The notes under the pieces are model-generated. The model did not search any database. It saw nothing but the letters and a program-made list of their open reading frames with translations, and was not told the origin of the DNA. From the NCBI GenBank assembly GCA_027186245.1, contig CP114492.1, forward strand, positions 10,320,501 through 10,384,500: DNA of 64,000 nucleotides. The letters run 5' to 3'. Of the stretch, positions 1 through 16,254 are shown in pieces. This stretch comes from Coriaria nepalensis (Eukaryota > Streptophyta > Magnoliopsida > Cucurbitales > Coriariaceae). Position 1 is the stretch's first letter, and each line of letters opens with the position of its first letter. Position numbers and translations under genes: made by a program.

Positions 1-2036
1 TAATGTATATGTTAACGTGTCATCTTCCCATTGTACAAGATTCTGACTATTTTTTACTTCACAATCAATGTTAGAACCTACTTTTTTATGTCATGATAAA
101 TATTTGCTCCTTATTAAGGTATTAGAAAGGTACCTCCTATTCATAATTTTGCTTCTCGACCTAGATCTCGAGCCTTATCTCATGTTGATGATACACAAAT
201 GAGCGCCATGGTCAGCCTCGATATAATCCTAGCCACGGTCCAATCTGCTCAGTTAGACAGCCACCAGCCAAGGTTGATGACCTTGGCTTCTCGGCTTCGG
301 TAGACATCCCTCGTGGTTCATGCCTTCAGGTCAACTACATGCTTGACTCAAAGTCTTAGATTGAGAGTGCTCAAAATCATAACCTAACAATTAACTCTTT
401 GACATGCAGTATGAATTGGTGAGGGGTGCATGACACTATGTCCTTCATTTATATTGACTTGTCCCAAACAAAACTGTATGACCCACGTCTGATCTGACAA
501 CTAATAAATGACATGAAACAACACATTAAAACCCATTTTGCACACCATTATCATTTTGCGTACATCATCAATCGTATAGGGCCACATGTCAATTCATAGT
601 TGTCATACTCAACCGTCGCGTTCATTCTTTTTCCTTTCTTTTCTCTTTCTCTCTTCACCTCCTTCATTCTTGCCATTTTCAGTAACATTCCTTTTCTTTT
701 TTTTTCCCCATAGAAAATGCTTCTCAATCTTCATCGTTGCTCATATTACCAGATCACTTTCCTACCAATTTTATTTCGATCAAAACACTCTGACGCCCTT
801 ATCTAATCACGATCATCCACTTTGAATTCAAATTCACCACTGAATCATGTTTGACAAAGTAAGTAAGTGCCTCATTTATGTGTCTTCTTCTAGGTTTCTC
901 ACAATGTTATTCATATAAATATATTCGTACCTTTTTAAATTTTTTAAAATTTGTCTTTTTGATCTAGATTTAACCTAGAACTTAGATTGTTAGGTGTTTC
1001 CCCCCTTTGTGGACTTAGAGTTCACTGATAGAAAATAGGTGAACTAAGTTTTTCATAGGGTTTTTCCAACACTTTTTTTTTCCATTCTCTGGTGAGTCTG
1101 AGCCAAGGAAATTAGGTTGGTACTAGGCCAATGTGGACAAAGGAAAACCTATAACTGGCCTCCTCAAGCCAATAAGCACTGAAAGGATAGATGGTTTGTG
1201 CTAATAGAAAATTGGCAATCTCCTTCCTACCAGTATTCCTTATATATCGAGTATCAAGAAAAATGAACTCCTAATTTTGACTTAGGCTTTTCTGAGTGTG
1301 ATGAGCATATATGCGAAGCCATAATAGCAAACTTGAATAGGACATACATTTTAAAACAGTCTCGATGATTGATCGTTTGATCACTTATGGATTAATTTGT
1401 GTTGACACCTCTTTAGAAGTAGATCCTTTGAAGACAATTCATCACCCTTAACTTAGTTTATCTTACACTTCTTCTTTTCCTTTTATATATCTCTTTTGTA
1501 ATATGCATTTCTTATTTTTCTCAGAGAAAGTTTCCAAGGTTGATATATCAAGAACAAAAAAGGTGTCGTGAGGAGCTAAAAGCGACCAAGAACTTCAAGA
1601 AGAGACATAACTCATCTAAGGATCCATCTAACCAGAAAAGACAAATCCAAAACTAATGACCAAGTCTCTCGAGAGTAATTAACTGTAACTATCTCCAATA
1701 GGGATGTCCTATATTTATTATTTAATACTTATCGATAATTAATTTCTCAAATATTAAATATTCGTATTAATTTTTAATGTTTCAGTTTAATTTGCAGTAT
1801 TATAATTTATCAACTGATCATATAAGATTAGTTACTTTAAATTTTTTTTTTCTTTTACTATATTCAAATCGAGAATAACCGACATGTCGGTTGGATCGGA
1901 GGTCCAGTTCATTTCATTTTTGCCTCTACAAGTTCAAGCTCCAGTTCCGATCTTTGCCACAGGATTAACTCTCTTTCCCTCTTTCCCTCTTTCCCCTCAA
2001 GAAAGAAACGACAATTCATCATTTCTCATTCACAAA
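1..2036. other. Gene-poor flank upstream of the FLA gene
   Basis: No gene could be supported here. The longest open stretch (586-825) is a pyrimidine-rich, low-complexity run of Ser, Phe and Pro codons without family resemblance. The rest is AT-rich with short homopolymers. Part of 1500-2036 should be promoter and 5' leader of the fasciclin-like gene. An in-frame upstream ATG at 1884 precedes the chosen start by 51 codons, and a CT-rich stretch of leader type (about 1972-1998) lies just before 2037. Confidence 0.5.
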
Positions 2037-3098
2037 ATGGCTTGTTGTTGTTCAAAGTGGTGGCAAGGACCAGCGATCTTCTCAATCTCTGTCATCTTGG
2101 CTTTCATCGCCATTTCCACTGCTCTGCATTTCACTTCTAAAGATTCATCTTCTTCATCAGTCCCACCTAATAAACCCATCAACGATGAACTCTCAATCAA
2201 TGCCTCTAAAGCTCTAAGAAAAGCCGGTTTCAATATCATGTCTACTTTCCTTCAGGTCTCACCTGAACTCTTCCTCATCACCAATCAAAACTTAACCATA
2301 TTCGCCATTGAAGACTCTGTTTTCTCCAACACCTCCATTCCTCCATGGCTCTTGAACAATCTCCTCCAATACCACACCTCTTCTTTCAAGCTTTCCATGG
2401 AGGATCTTCTACACAAGCCTCAAGACAGTTGCTTCCCAACTCTTTATCGAGCAAAGAACATAGCAATCACAAAAGTCGATTCCAAAGCAAGATTGGTCGA
2501 AATCAACAATGTACAAGTTTCTCACCCAGATATATTTCTTGGAAAATCCATCTCTGTTCACGGAGTTCTCGGACCATTTTCACCAATTGATCCTCGTTCT
2601 GTTCGTCAGCAAGGATGGGACCGTTTCATTCAATCACCCACCTGTGAATTTCTTGAATCGAACCAGACTGCAGAATGGAGAAGAGTTATCAGAACACTTA
2701 GTTCAAAGGGCTTTATTTCTTTCGCAATAGGGTTACAATCTGCTCTTGATGGGATTCTTGAAGAGCATCGAACTCTGAATTCTGCTACAATTTTTGCTCC
2801 TTCAAGTTTTCGATTCGTATCATCTCCTTCTTCGTTACTGAAGAGAGTTGTGAAGTTTCATCTACTTCCACAGAGGCTCTCTTACAAAGAACTTGCTTCT
2901 TTTCCGGCTAGAACATTGATAAGAACACTGGTTCCTGATCAAAACCTTGAGGTGACAGGGGTTTTAAATTTCATGCAAGGGTTGATAATCAATGGAGTAG
3001 AGATTGTCTCGCCTGAAATCTTCCGTTCCGACAAGTTTGTCATTCACGGAATTTCTCAGGCTTTTCAGATTGCAGAGTTACCTCATACATCAAGATAA
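2037..3098 (+). CDS. Fasciclin-like arabinogalactan protein (FLA19/20/21-type)
   Basis: Predicted extracellular or membrane-anchored adhesion-type glycoprotein of 353 residues, intronless. A Cys-rich start is followed by a hydrophobic signal-anchor at about residues 12-30 and a Ser-rich linker. Two FAS1-like domains follow. The first (about 50-200) carries the segment NLTIFAIEDSVF; the second (about 225-345) carries ATIFAPSS and the closing FVIHGISQAFQI. No C-terminal GPI signal is visible, which fits the FLA19/20/21 subgroup and not the short GPI-anchored FLAs. The start at 2037 is preferred to the in-frame ATG at 1884 because it places the hydrophobic segment at the N-terminus. FLA proteins act in cell-wall organisation, but the role of this subgroup is poorly defined. 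The family call is firm; the exact orthologue is not. Confidence 0.85.
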   Translation: MACCCSKWWQGPAIFSISVILAFIAISTALHFTSKDSSSSSVPPNKPINDELSINASKALRKAGFNIMSTFLQVSPELFLITNQNLTIFAIEDSVFSNTSIPPWLLNNLLQYHTSSFKLSMEDLLHKPQDSCFPTLYRAKNIAITKVDSKARLVEINNVQVSHPDIFLGKSISVHGVLGPFSPIDPRSVRQQGWDRFIQSPTCEFLESNQTAEWRRVIRTLSSKGFISFAIGLQSALDGILEEHRTLNSATIFAPSSFRFVSSPSSLLKRVVKFHLLPQRLSYKELASFPARTLIRTLVPDQNLEVTGVLNFMQGLIINGVEIVSPEIFRSDKFVIHGISQAFQIAELPHTSR

Positions 3099-3351
3099 AG
3101 ATTAGTTTTTTTTTTTTTTTTTTGGGGTAATGAATTCAGAGAAGTGTAGTTGTGAGTATTACTCAGTACTGATTGTAATATGCTAGCACTTTTGTTTGAA
3201 GACATAATATAGCAGAAGATTGACTCAGAATCTTGATATAATACTTGATTTAACATGTTTGTAAGTTAATCTAGAATAACTCTGGTTTCAGTTTATTAAC
3301 AAAGAGAAGAGAATTATGGAAAGAATAATTATAAACGAAGAAGAAACAAAT

Positions 3352-3980
3352 CTATGTGTCCACTATGAAGTTCATAATAATTCTTGTCATTTTCAATCCA
3401 GTAAGAGTAACATTCACAGCGTTTACAAATTTCGAATTCCTAAACAAACCGATAATTTATCTAATCTCTTGATTTCCACATTCTTCAACGGCGACCAGAC
3501 ACGTCCCATCGGGTCGAACCGTTCTCTCCATCTCCGATACTAATCGGGTCGGAAACAACGCCTCAGCCAGATGAGCAGTAAACGCGAAATCAAACAAGTC
3601 ATTAAAAAAAAAGGAAAATTATGAGGATCCGATCGGCTCACCTACGGCGGCGAATCAACCAGTTGGACTCCGGTAACGTCGTTGACTCCCATTTCTGTAA
3701 GAGCCATAACCTCATGTCCTGCGCCGGCGGAAATGCAGATCACTTTCGGTTGGTTGTTGAGAAGACCTAGATCTTGAGCTGCTCGAAACAATTCCGTGAA
3801 GGAAGCAACTTTCTTCTTCCAGGTTTTACTCGACCGTAATCGCTTGTTCTTCTTATCGATCGATATGAGCTCGCGAGGGGAGTGATCGCATGAAGATAGC
3901 GGGAATTTGAGGTGAGGTTTGGGAGGTGCATCTGCCGGAAAGGATAGCCTGTTCAGAAAAGCCTGTATGTGATGGTCCAT
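3352..3980 (-). pseudogene. SAM-dependent methyltransferase-like protein (Methyltransf_11 type), degenerate
   Basis: Starting at an ATG at 3980, 112 codons read as the N-terminal half of a plant SAM-dependent methyltransferase-like protein, with a cofactor-loop motif ISAGAGHEVMAL. A TAG then interrupts between PP and VSRSDPHN, where relatives have Leu (TTG to TAG is one substitution). The frame shifts at a run of nine A on the + strand (T on the coding strand, about 3604-3612). It then continues recognisably (FAFTAHLAEALFP, MERTVRPDGTCL), and after another break the C-terminal part FVNAVNVTL...GLKMTRIIM closes at a TAG at 3352. I infer a once intact gene of about 200 codons, now broken in at least three places. 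Some breaks in homopolymers could be sequencing errors. It is transcribed divergently from the PPR pseudogene. Confidence 0.7.
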
Positions 3981-4125
3981 TTTTTTCTGTTTGTTTCCCG
4001 CGAAAATAAAATGCAGAAAGGAAAGTTAGAAGGAAATGCTCAACTGGAGGCCAATAATAGGCCCAATGGGCTTTCTTTTCTGTGCTTGCTAACTAACTTT
4101 TCATGATTCAGTTATTTTTCTTTTC
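3981..4125. promoter_or_regulatory. Short bidirectional promoter with site II-like palindrome
   Basis: Only about 145 bp separate the methyltransferase start (leftward) from the PPR reading frame (rightward). The interval holds GCCCAATGGGC at 4061-4071, two TGGGC half-sites in inverted orientation. TGGGCY (site II) elements bound by TCP factors are common in promoters of plant organelle and housekeeping genes, which suits a PPR editing factor. That both genes were driven from here is inference from spacing and motif. Confidence 0.5.
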
Positions 4126-5449
4126 GTGGCTCCGAACTACTCGCTCCCTTGCAAATTCCGTAACCAGTTTACCTCTCAGTTTTTTCTTCCCGCCAGAAAA
4201 TTCCAACCGTTTAACATTGCAACGGTAAAATCATCTGAACTTCCTGTTTTTCTAGTTGCTTTTCTCAGACAATTTTCTTCATCGTCGCTTCCTCAAGATA
4301 CCTCATTTGAGGATGATAATCTCTACTCTAGCTTCGATCGAAATTCATTCTACACGAATCTAATTGATAGTTCTTCCCACAAACAGCATTTGGATCAACT
4401 GCATACCCGTTTAGTTGTCTTTGGATTACATCAGAATGGTTTCTTAGTGAACATGAGGCTGAATATTGGAGATATTAGTTATGCATGTAAACTGTTCGAT
4501 GAATATCCCAAACCCGATTTATTCTTGTGGAATGCAATCATTAGAGGTTATTCACGCCTCAATATGTTTTATGATGCTATTGTAATGTATGCTAGGATGC
4601 AAATGGCGGGAATCGGGCCAGATCGCTTAACATTCCCTCATGTTCTCAAAGCTTGTGGGGATATTTTAGAGTTTGAAATGGGCAGGCGGGTCTAGGGACC
4701 CCATTGTTGAAGAAGGATGGGAGCTTTTCCTCTGCATGAAAAACGATGGGGTCAAGCCTCGAAATGAGCATTATTCTTGTGTGGTCAATCTTCTAGGTCG
4801 GGCTGGATATTTAGATCGAGCTTACAATTTTATAATGAACATGCTGATCCAACCCAGAGTAAGCATTTCGGGGGCCCTTTTGAGTGTTTGTAGGATCCAT
4901 AAACGTGTGTAATTAGGAGAATATGCAGCAGCTTTCAATACAGGGCACTATGTGCAGCTTTCAAACATTTATGCATCAAATGTGGGACCATGTAGCAAAG
5001 ATTCGAATATTAATGAGAGAAAAAGGTCTAAGTATGGACCTTGGATATAGTTCGATTGAGATTAATGGAAAGCTCCAAGCTTTTCGGATCGGAGATAAGT
5101 CTCATCCTCGGTCTAAGGAAATTTTCGAGGAGCTTGATAGGCTAGAGAGCAGGCTAAAAGAGGCGGGGTATATTGCTAATAAGGAATTTGTTCTTTTTTA
5201 TTTGAATGATGAAGAGATTGAGGAGAATCTTTGTAATCATAGTGAGAGGGTGGCAATTGCTCATGGGCTTATCAGTAGTGTTCCTGGAACTATTCTCAGA
5301 ATAACTAAAAATCTTAGGGCTTGTGTCAGTTGTCATTCTGCAACTAAGCTTTTATATCGAAGCTTGTTGGAAGAGAATTCATTGTCCGGGATGCTAATCG
5401 ATTTCATCATTTCAAGGATGGATTTTGTTCTTGCGGAGATTATTGGTGA
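4126..5449 (+). pseudogene. PPR-E-DYW organelle RNA editing factor (MEF22-like), degenerate
   Basis: Pieces of a P-L-S class pentatricopeptide protein are collinear. An N-terminal segment (4126-4695) has PPR helices such as LFLWNAIIRGYSR and ends in a stop after MGRRV. The central repeats are missing, and similarity resumes in the E region (EGWELF...HYSCVVNLLGRAGYLDRAY) up to a TAA near 4910. A damaged E+ segment (GEYAA, GHYVQLSNIYA) is followed by the DYW deaminase part ([35 protein letters not shown]). A 1-bp shift at about 5350-5365 moves the last part into another frame, where [19 protein letters not shown] and CGDYW with its stop (5447-5449) can be read. No in-frame ATG exists at the 5' end; GTG stands at 4126. 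From memory the pieces align best with Arabidopsis MEF22 (At3g12770). Large deletion, stops and frameshift make a pseudogene call firm. Confidence 0.88.
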
Positions 5450-5478
5450 CGTGTCAGGCTTGTTTTAATAAAAGGTTT

Positions 5479-5496
5479 CCCCCCCCCCCCCCCCCC
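5479..5496. repeat. C18 homopolymer (copy A)
   Basis: Eighteen consecutive C lie just downstream of the PPR pseudogene. The matching tract in copy B (8931-8943) has 13. Homopolymers this long mutate quickly and are error-prone in sequencing, so the difference is weak evidence for real divergence of the copies. Confidence 0.95.
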
Positions 5497-5759
5497 ACCT
5501 ACCTCAAGTTAGCGCACCATTACAGTTTATACCTTGATATATTGATGTAAATAATTCCATATGATAACCAGTGAGTACATGCGTTGCACTTGATGATATC
5601 CATTCCTGAATTATTGATATACAAAATATTCATATATTTTCATCTCTAAACGAATAACAAATTTCAATTTCAGGAACAAGATATTGAAGTGATCTAAAAA
5701 GGTTGAAGATTTGGTTAAAGATCCTGGCTGATGGGGTATCTAATCAATCATAATGAGAA

Positions 5760-6119
5760 TCAGGATCTTTGAAACTCCTTGTCCAGTGAGTCTTGAAGCC
5801 AAAACAAGGAATCTTGCATCAACTCGGGGCTCAATCTGAACATTAACACACAAAACTCCATCTGATTTAGAGCACCATCACCATCCAAATCACCCTCCTG
5901 CATCATGTTCACAAGCTGCTCCTCTTCCAAATCTTGCAGACCCAGAAGCTGGGAATTCTTCCTTAAGCTTTCCAACGTGATCACTCCTTTGTCTCTGTCC
6001 GTGAGCAGAAAAAATCCATTACACAGCTCCTCTATCAGCCCCTCACCGCCCAGTTTATCCGCCATTAGAGGGAGAAAATCTTGAAAACCAGCAGCTTCCT
6101 TTTCGCCTGCTCCTGGCAT
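5760..6119 (-). CDS. KIC/PBP1-type single EF-hand calcium sensor, copy A
   Basis: Intronless gene for a 119-residue small calcium-binding protein. One canonical EF-hand loop, DLDGDGALNQME, is visible at about residues 75-86, followed by FCVLMFRLSPELM. An upstream helix-loop region (LLTDRDKGVITLESL) is a degenerate second hand. Length and layout match the plant KIC / PINOID-binding protein 1 / CMI1 group. Those proteins bind calcium with one working EF-hand and regulate partners such as a kinesin-like protein or the PINOID kinase; the partner here is unknown. The whole reading frame and at least 2 kb upstream are duplicated identically in copy B, so both copies could be expressed. The 3' neighbour is the PPR pseudogene tail (convergent). 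Confidence 0.85.
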   Translation of the reverse strand: MPGAGEKEAAGFQDFLPLMADKLGGEGLIEELCNGFFLLTDRDKGVITLESLRKNSQLLGLQDLEEEQLVNMMQEGDLDGDGALNQMEFCVLMFRLSPELMQDSLFWLQDSLDKEFQRS

Positions 6120-6557
6120 CCTTTTTCTGCTTCTTCGAAGAAGAGGGACGAAAACAAGGCTTTGATTTGAAAATGAAGGTGGGTGTTTATGAAGAAGAAA
6201 TGGGAGTGAAGATTTATATCTATACAGGAAAGGGAAGATGGAAATGGTGGGGGGGTTCTTGGAAGTTGGAGACGAAGGTGTTGTTTAATGCCATGACAGT
6301 AAAGGAACAGGCAGATGTTGCTTAGCTGCTCTGTCGGCTTTTATGTTGGTCTGAAACTGCCCATCTGCTTCTCTATGTTTTTTCGTAAGGGGGTATCTTC
6401 GTCTTTTAGTAGGACATTATTACAAAATTACAAATGAATAGAACAAACAGATGAATAGAAAAAATTCCTCACAAAATTCAAGCAGAGAATACAGTGTTCT
6501 TTTAAACTATAAACGGCTATGAAAAGAACAGAAGAACACACAAGACAACCTCAGATG

Positions 6558-8686
<2,129 letters not shown>

Positions 8687-8687
8687 G

Positions 8688-8901
8688 ATCATAGTGAGAG
8701 GGTGGCAATTGCTCATGGGCTTATCAGTAGTGTTCCTGGAACTATTCTCAGAATAACTAAAAATCTTAGGGCTTGTGTCAGTTGTCATTCTGCAACTAAG
8801 CTTTTATATCGAAGCTTGTTGGAAGAGAATTCATTGTCCGGGATGCTAATCGATTTCATCATTTCAAGGATGGATTTTGTTCTTGCGGAGATTATTGGTG
8901 A
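8688..8901 (+). pseudogene. Duplicated 3' tail of the PPR-DYW pseudogene
   Basis: This is a copy of the last part of the DYW domain, from [12 protein letters not shown] to the terminal DYW stop, with the same internal 1-bp frameshift as the parent. The shared frameshift shows the lesion existed before the duplication. It has no start or upstream repeats and lies head-to-head against the truncated kinase. Confidence 0.85.
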
Positions 8902-8930
8902 CGTGTCAGGCTTGTTTTAATAAAAGGTTT

Positions 8931-8943
8931 CCCCCCCCCCCCC
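8931..8943. repeat. C13 homopolymer (copy B)
   Basis: Thirteen C at the position of the 18-C tract in copy A. It is the only length difference noticed between the duplicated units. Confidence 0.95.
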
Positions 8944-9206
8944 ACCTACCTCAAGTTAGCGCACCATTACAGTTTATACCTTGATATATTGATGTAAATA
9001 ATTCCATATGATAACCAGTGAGTACATGCGTTGCACTTGATGATATCCATTCCTGAATTATTGATATACAAAATATTCATATATTTTCATCTCTAAACGA
9101 ATAACAAATTTCAATTTCAGGAACAAGATATTGAAGTGATCTAAAAAGGTTGAAGATTTGGTTAAAGATCCTGGCTGATGGGGTATCTAATCAATCATAA
9201 TGAGAA

Positions 9207-9566
9207 TCAGGATCTTTGAAACTCCTTGTCCAGTGAGTCTTGAAGCCAAAACAAGGAATCTTGCATCAACTCGGGGCTCAATCTGAACATTAACACACAA
9301 AACTCCATCTGATTTAGAGCACCATCACCATCCAAATCACCCTCCTGCATCATGTTCACAAGCTGCTCCTCTTCCAAATCTTGCAGACCCAGAAGCTGGG
9401 AATTCTTCCTTAAGCTTTCCAACGTGATCACTCCTTTGTCTCTGTCCGTGAGCAGAAAAAATCCATTACACAGCTCCTCTATCAGCCCCTCACCGCCCAG
9501 TTTATCCGCCATTAGAGGGAGAAAATCTTGAAAACCAGCAGCTTCCTTTTCGCCTGCTCCTGGCAT
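9207..9566 (-). CDS. KIC/PBP1-type single EF-hand calcium sensor, copy B
   Basis: The 119-residue product is identical in every residue to the copy at 5760-6119. It has the same EF-hand loop (DLDGDGALNQME) and the same flanks on both sides for over 400 bp. Since copy B carries the native kinase locus upstream, either copy may retain the ancestral promoter. Both should be expressed alike if the duplication is real. Role as for copy A: probable calcium-dependent regulator of a partner protein in signalling. Confidence 0.85.
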   Translation of the reverse strand: MPGAGEKEAAGFQDFLPLMADKLGGEGLIEELCNGFFLLTDRDKGVITLESLRKNSQLLGLQDLEEEQLVNMMQEGDLDGDGALNQMEFCVLMFRLSPELMQDSLFWLQDSLDKEFQRS

Positions 9567-10004
9567 CCTTTTTCTGCTTCTTCGAAGAAGAGGGACGAAA
9601 ACAAGGCTTTGATTTGAAAATGAAGGTGGGTGTTTATGAAGAAGAAATGGGAGTGAAGATTTATATCTATACAGGAAAGGGAAGATGGAAATGGTGGGGG
9701 GGTTCTTGGAAGTTGGAGACGAAGGTGTTGTTTAATGCCATGACAGTAAAGGAACAGGCAGATGTTGCTTAGCTGCTCTGTCGGCTTTTATGTTGGTCTG
9801 AAACTGCCCATCTGCTTCTCTATGTTTTTTCGTAAGGGGGTATCTTCGTCTTTTAGTAGGACATTATTACAAAATTACAAATGAATAGAACAAACAGATG
9901 AATAGAAAAAATTCCTCACAAAATTCAAGCAGAGAATACAGTGTTCTTTTAAACTATAAACGGCTATGAAAAGAACAGAAGAACACACAAGACAACCTCA
10001 GATG

Positions 10005-13640
<3,636 letters not shown>

Positions 13641-14700
13641 GATATGAATTCTGGAGTGGTTAAGAAAAAGAAGAAGGGAAAGGGAATAGGAGGGAAGATT
13701 AATAAAGTTTGAACATCTCTGGTTTTGAAATGCAACCTCTTTTTTTGTTTTTGTTTTTAACTTACCTTCTGAGAAACTACCCTGATGTTGAATTGTTTTC
13801 CTCTTTTCAACAAAATTGTTACCCCACAATTCTATACTGTTTCATGACTAATGACTACTATCCCAACCAAAGGAGATTTTTTTTTGTTTTTGGTGAGGGG
13901 GAGGGGGGTAATAGTTAGTAAGATAAGCATTATGAGGTTATCTTTTTAATTTGACTGTTCAAGTTGAATGATTGTAAAGAAAAAGCAAAGTGACCAAGGT
14001 CAACATTGTCTGATTTTCATGTTTGTGTGGACCCCCCTTCACTTTTAATTACCAATTAGTAAATGGATTAACTGTGGATTGACAGTAATCTGCCTTTTAA
14101 TAACCATTGTTTAATGATAATGATAATGACGTTTGGACAATTTGTCAATTCTGCACAATCTTTAATGATAACAGCAGATATCAGATGGTGGCATTATTAT
14201 TAGCCAATCCAAAAGCTCTTGGTTTAGCGCAAGTTCAACACCAGCCTAACCTTTTTCTCCCTATCCCTAGACACGTGTTTGAAAATGAAAAAGACAAAGC
14301 TAATCCTATACATCTTCTAGATCTAATATTAGATGCCAAATGCTATGCTTGCTAAGAGAATTTATCTTACTTCTTGACACAAGGCTCAAGTAGAAAAACA
14401 AGTCTTTCGGCTCTATAAAAGGGAGACAAAATATTGGAAACCTGGTTGCGGGTATCTTTATGGAAGTGATGGACACATGAACACAAGTTTATGTTTCCGA
14501 CACTAGTGCTCTGCTTTGACATTGGTAACAAAGATGATGAAGGTCTCTGCTTTATGGATTTGTTTTTGTCATATATTCCACACGACCAGGTTTCTCCTGT
14601 TATGCTTGTGAAGTTACAATGCCTGCTGCACAATCTCACCCACACCCCAAAAAAGGGAAAGTGTACGTCGTTTCATGCGTTCTACGTAAGCGTTTAATGA

Positions 14701-14820
14701 TCTTACAAGAAACCAAATGCTCAAAACTCATAAGTTTGCCGCCAGCAGCTTTTACAAGTTTCAAGTGTCGGCCAAAGAAAAAAAAAAAAAAAAAGTCCGA
14801 GCATTTGGTTTCTTGTAGGA
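14701..14820. repeat. Inverted repeat with 22-bp arms and A-rich loop
   Basis: Arm 1 is 14701-14722, arm 2 is 14799-14820. They are reverse complements with one mismatch in 22 bp. The 76-bp loop contains a 17-A run. The transcript could fold into a hairpin of miRNA-precursor size, but it could equally be a small MITE-like or retroposed remnant. No target-site duplication was recognised. Confidence 0.6.
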
Positions 14821-15165
14821 TTGAACTTTTCATATTGACATTGCATTTAAGGGGTGGCCCATTTTTGTTCTGGATCGGGCTATGCCTAATAGATTCTGAT
14901 TTCTGATGTGAAGGACTATCAACTATGGGCTTTCAGTCAGGAATTGGGCTTTTCAGAAGAAAGCCTAACAAACAACAAGTTGAACTATTAGTACCAAGGG
15001 GGGCCGGCCTTCTGTTGATTATATCGACCTGTCGTTCACTCTTTGGAATATTAGATGATAGAAGGAATCCAAGGCTCAGAATTTACTAGGCCTAAATCGC
15101 AAGCCGGAGGGGCGTGCGGGCCCCACTGTTGTAAATGTTCTCGACATGATATGAATATGGATATC

Positions 15166-15171
15166 CACGTG
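15166..15171. promoter_or_regulatory. G-box CACGTG in the BBX promoter
   Basis: A perfect palindromic G-box sits within CCACGTGG, about 350 bp upstream of the B-box gene start. G-boxes bind bZIP (HY5) and bHLH (PIF) factors, and BBX28/29-group genes are light-regulated in Arabidopsis. That this site works in the present gene is inference. Confidence 0.45.
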
Positions 15172-15522
15172 GCGCGGTTACAACCACCTAAACAGATCGG
15201 ACCCGCAATCGAATCAAAATCTTCGTCATAATCACTCCACTATAGGGATCAGGGAAGGGTACACGTTAGCAAGGTTTATGGCATAATATCCCTTCTTTCT
15301 CTCTCTCTCTCTCTTTCTCAGGTTAGTTTCGTCATTTAGAGTAAAAGAAGGGGTGTTTCTTTGAACGACTGCAGCCAGTGATCAGTATGCCAACAAATTA
15401 GGCTTACTCCTTTCCATTCGTCTTCTTCTTCTTCTCATTCCCATCTCTGCACAGAGACCAAGAAACGGAGAAATCTCTAGGAAATTGAAAGAAACTGAAA
15501 GAAAACTTGGAGCTTTCGATTT

Positions 15523-16254
15523 ATGAAGACTTGTGAGCTGTGTAAGTCTCTGGCTAGGACCTACTGCGAGTCGGATCAAGCGAATTTGTGCTGGAACTGC
15601 GATGCTAGGGTGCACGCAGCCAACTTTATCGTGTCCAGGCACTCGCGGAGCCTTCTCTGCCATGCCTGCCAGTCTCCGACTCCATGGACGGCCTCTGGTT
15701 CCAAGCTTGGTCGTACGATTTCAGTTTGCGAGAGATGTGCTATTGGCGCGAAATGGAGGGAAGGTCGAGAGGAAGTGATTAGCCAAGAACGCACTGCTAA
15801 TGAAATCGATGTAGAGGATCACGAAGATGAAGAGGAGGAGGTGGATGGCGGTGATGATGATGGGGATACTCAGGTAGTTCCATGGAATTTGGCGCCAAAT
15901 CCACCAGCTGCAAGTTCTTCTAGTAGCGGAGGAGATTATACTGAATCGATCTCAGAGTTTCCGCAGAAGCGTAGGGGAGAAAATGCTTCGAGTTCACGCT
16001 ACGAGGTATCTTTTTTCTTTCATTTTTACATCTTCTCTATACCTAATAATCTTCTTTTCATTTTGATTCCAGTTTCGGTTTTGCAAATCAAAATTTATTC
16101 TGATTTTCTCCTGTTTTCTGTTTCTGGATCCACTGAACTTTTAGGGTCCTGAATTCTGACCTGTTAATCCTTTTCAAACTTACAGGAAGCTCATTCAAAT
16201 GGATTCACAGTTGACGACGAAGCCACCTCTATTGACTATGAGAATTGCACTTGA
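15523..16254 (+). CDS. B-box zinc-finger protein, BBX28/BBX29-like
   Basis: Two exons (15523-16005 and 16186-16254) give 183 residues in a closed frame. The N-terminal B-box has the Cys/His pattern CELCKSLARTYCES...CWNCDARVH. A second, incomplete box follows (LLCHACQSPTPW, ISVCERC). Downstream is a strongly acidic stretch (about 93-111) and a Ser-rich region; no CCT domain is present. This layout matches the small BBX28/29 class (Arabidopsis At4g27310, At5g54470), nuclear regulators of photomorphogenesis and flowering that work through partners such as HY5 or CONSTANS. The CT-rich leader and G-box upstream support a promoter here. Family call secure; the exact partner is not known. Confidence 0.88.

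Larger units (their letters stand above)
13641..15522. other. Intergenic: kinase promoter and BBX promoter
   Basis: No protein gene supported. Contents are the upstream region of the receptor kinase, a 22-bp inverted repeat (14701-14722 / 14799-14820), a G-box, and a CT-rich leader (15295-15319) before the B-box gene. Several short open frames contain only low-complexity or antisense-like sequence. Confidence 0.5.

Noticed and set aside
586..825. 79-codon frame in the left flank
   Set aside because: Pyrimidine-rich low-complexity sequence, no family match, no splice or promoter context.
3316..3543. Plus-strand open stretch over the methyltransferase 3' part
   Set aside because: Antisense shadow of the minus-strand pseudogene; no similarity of its own.
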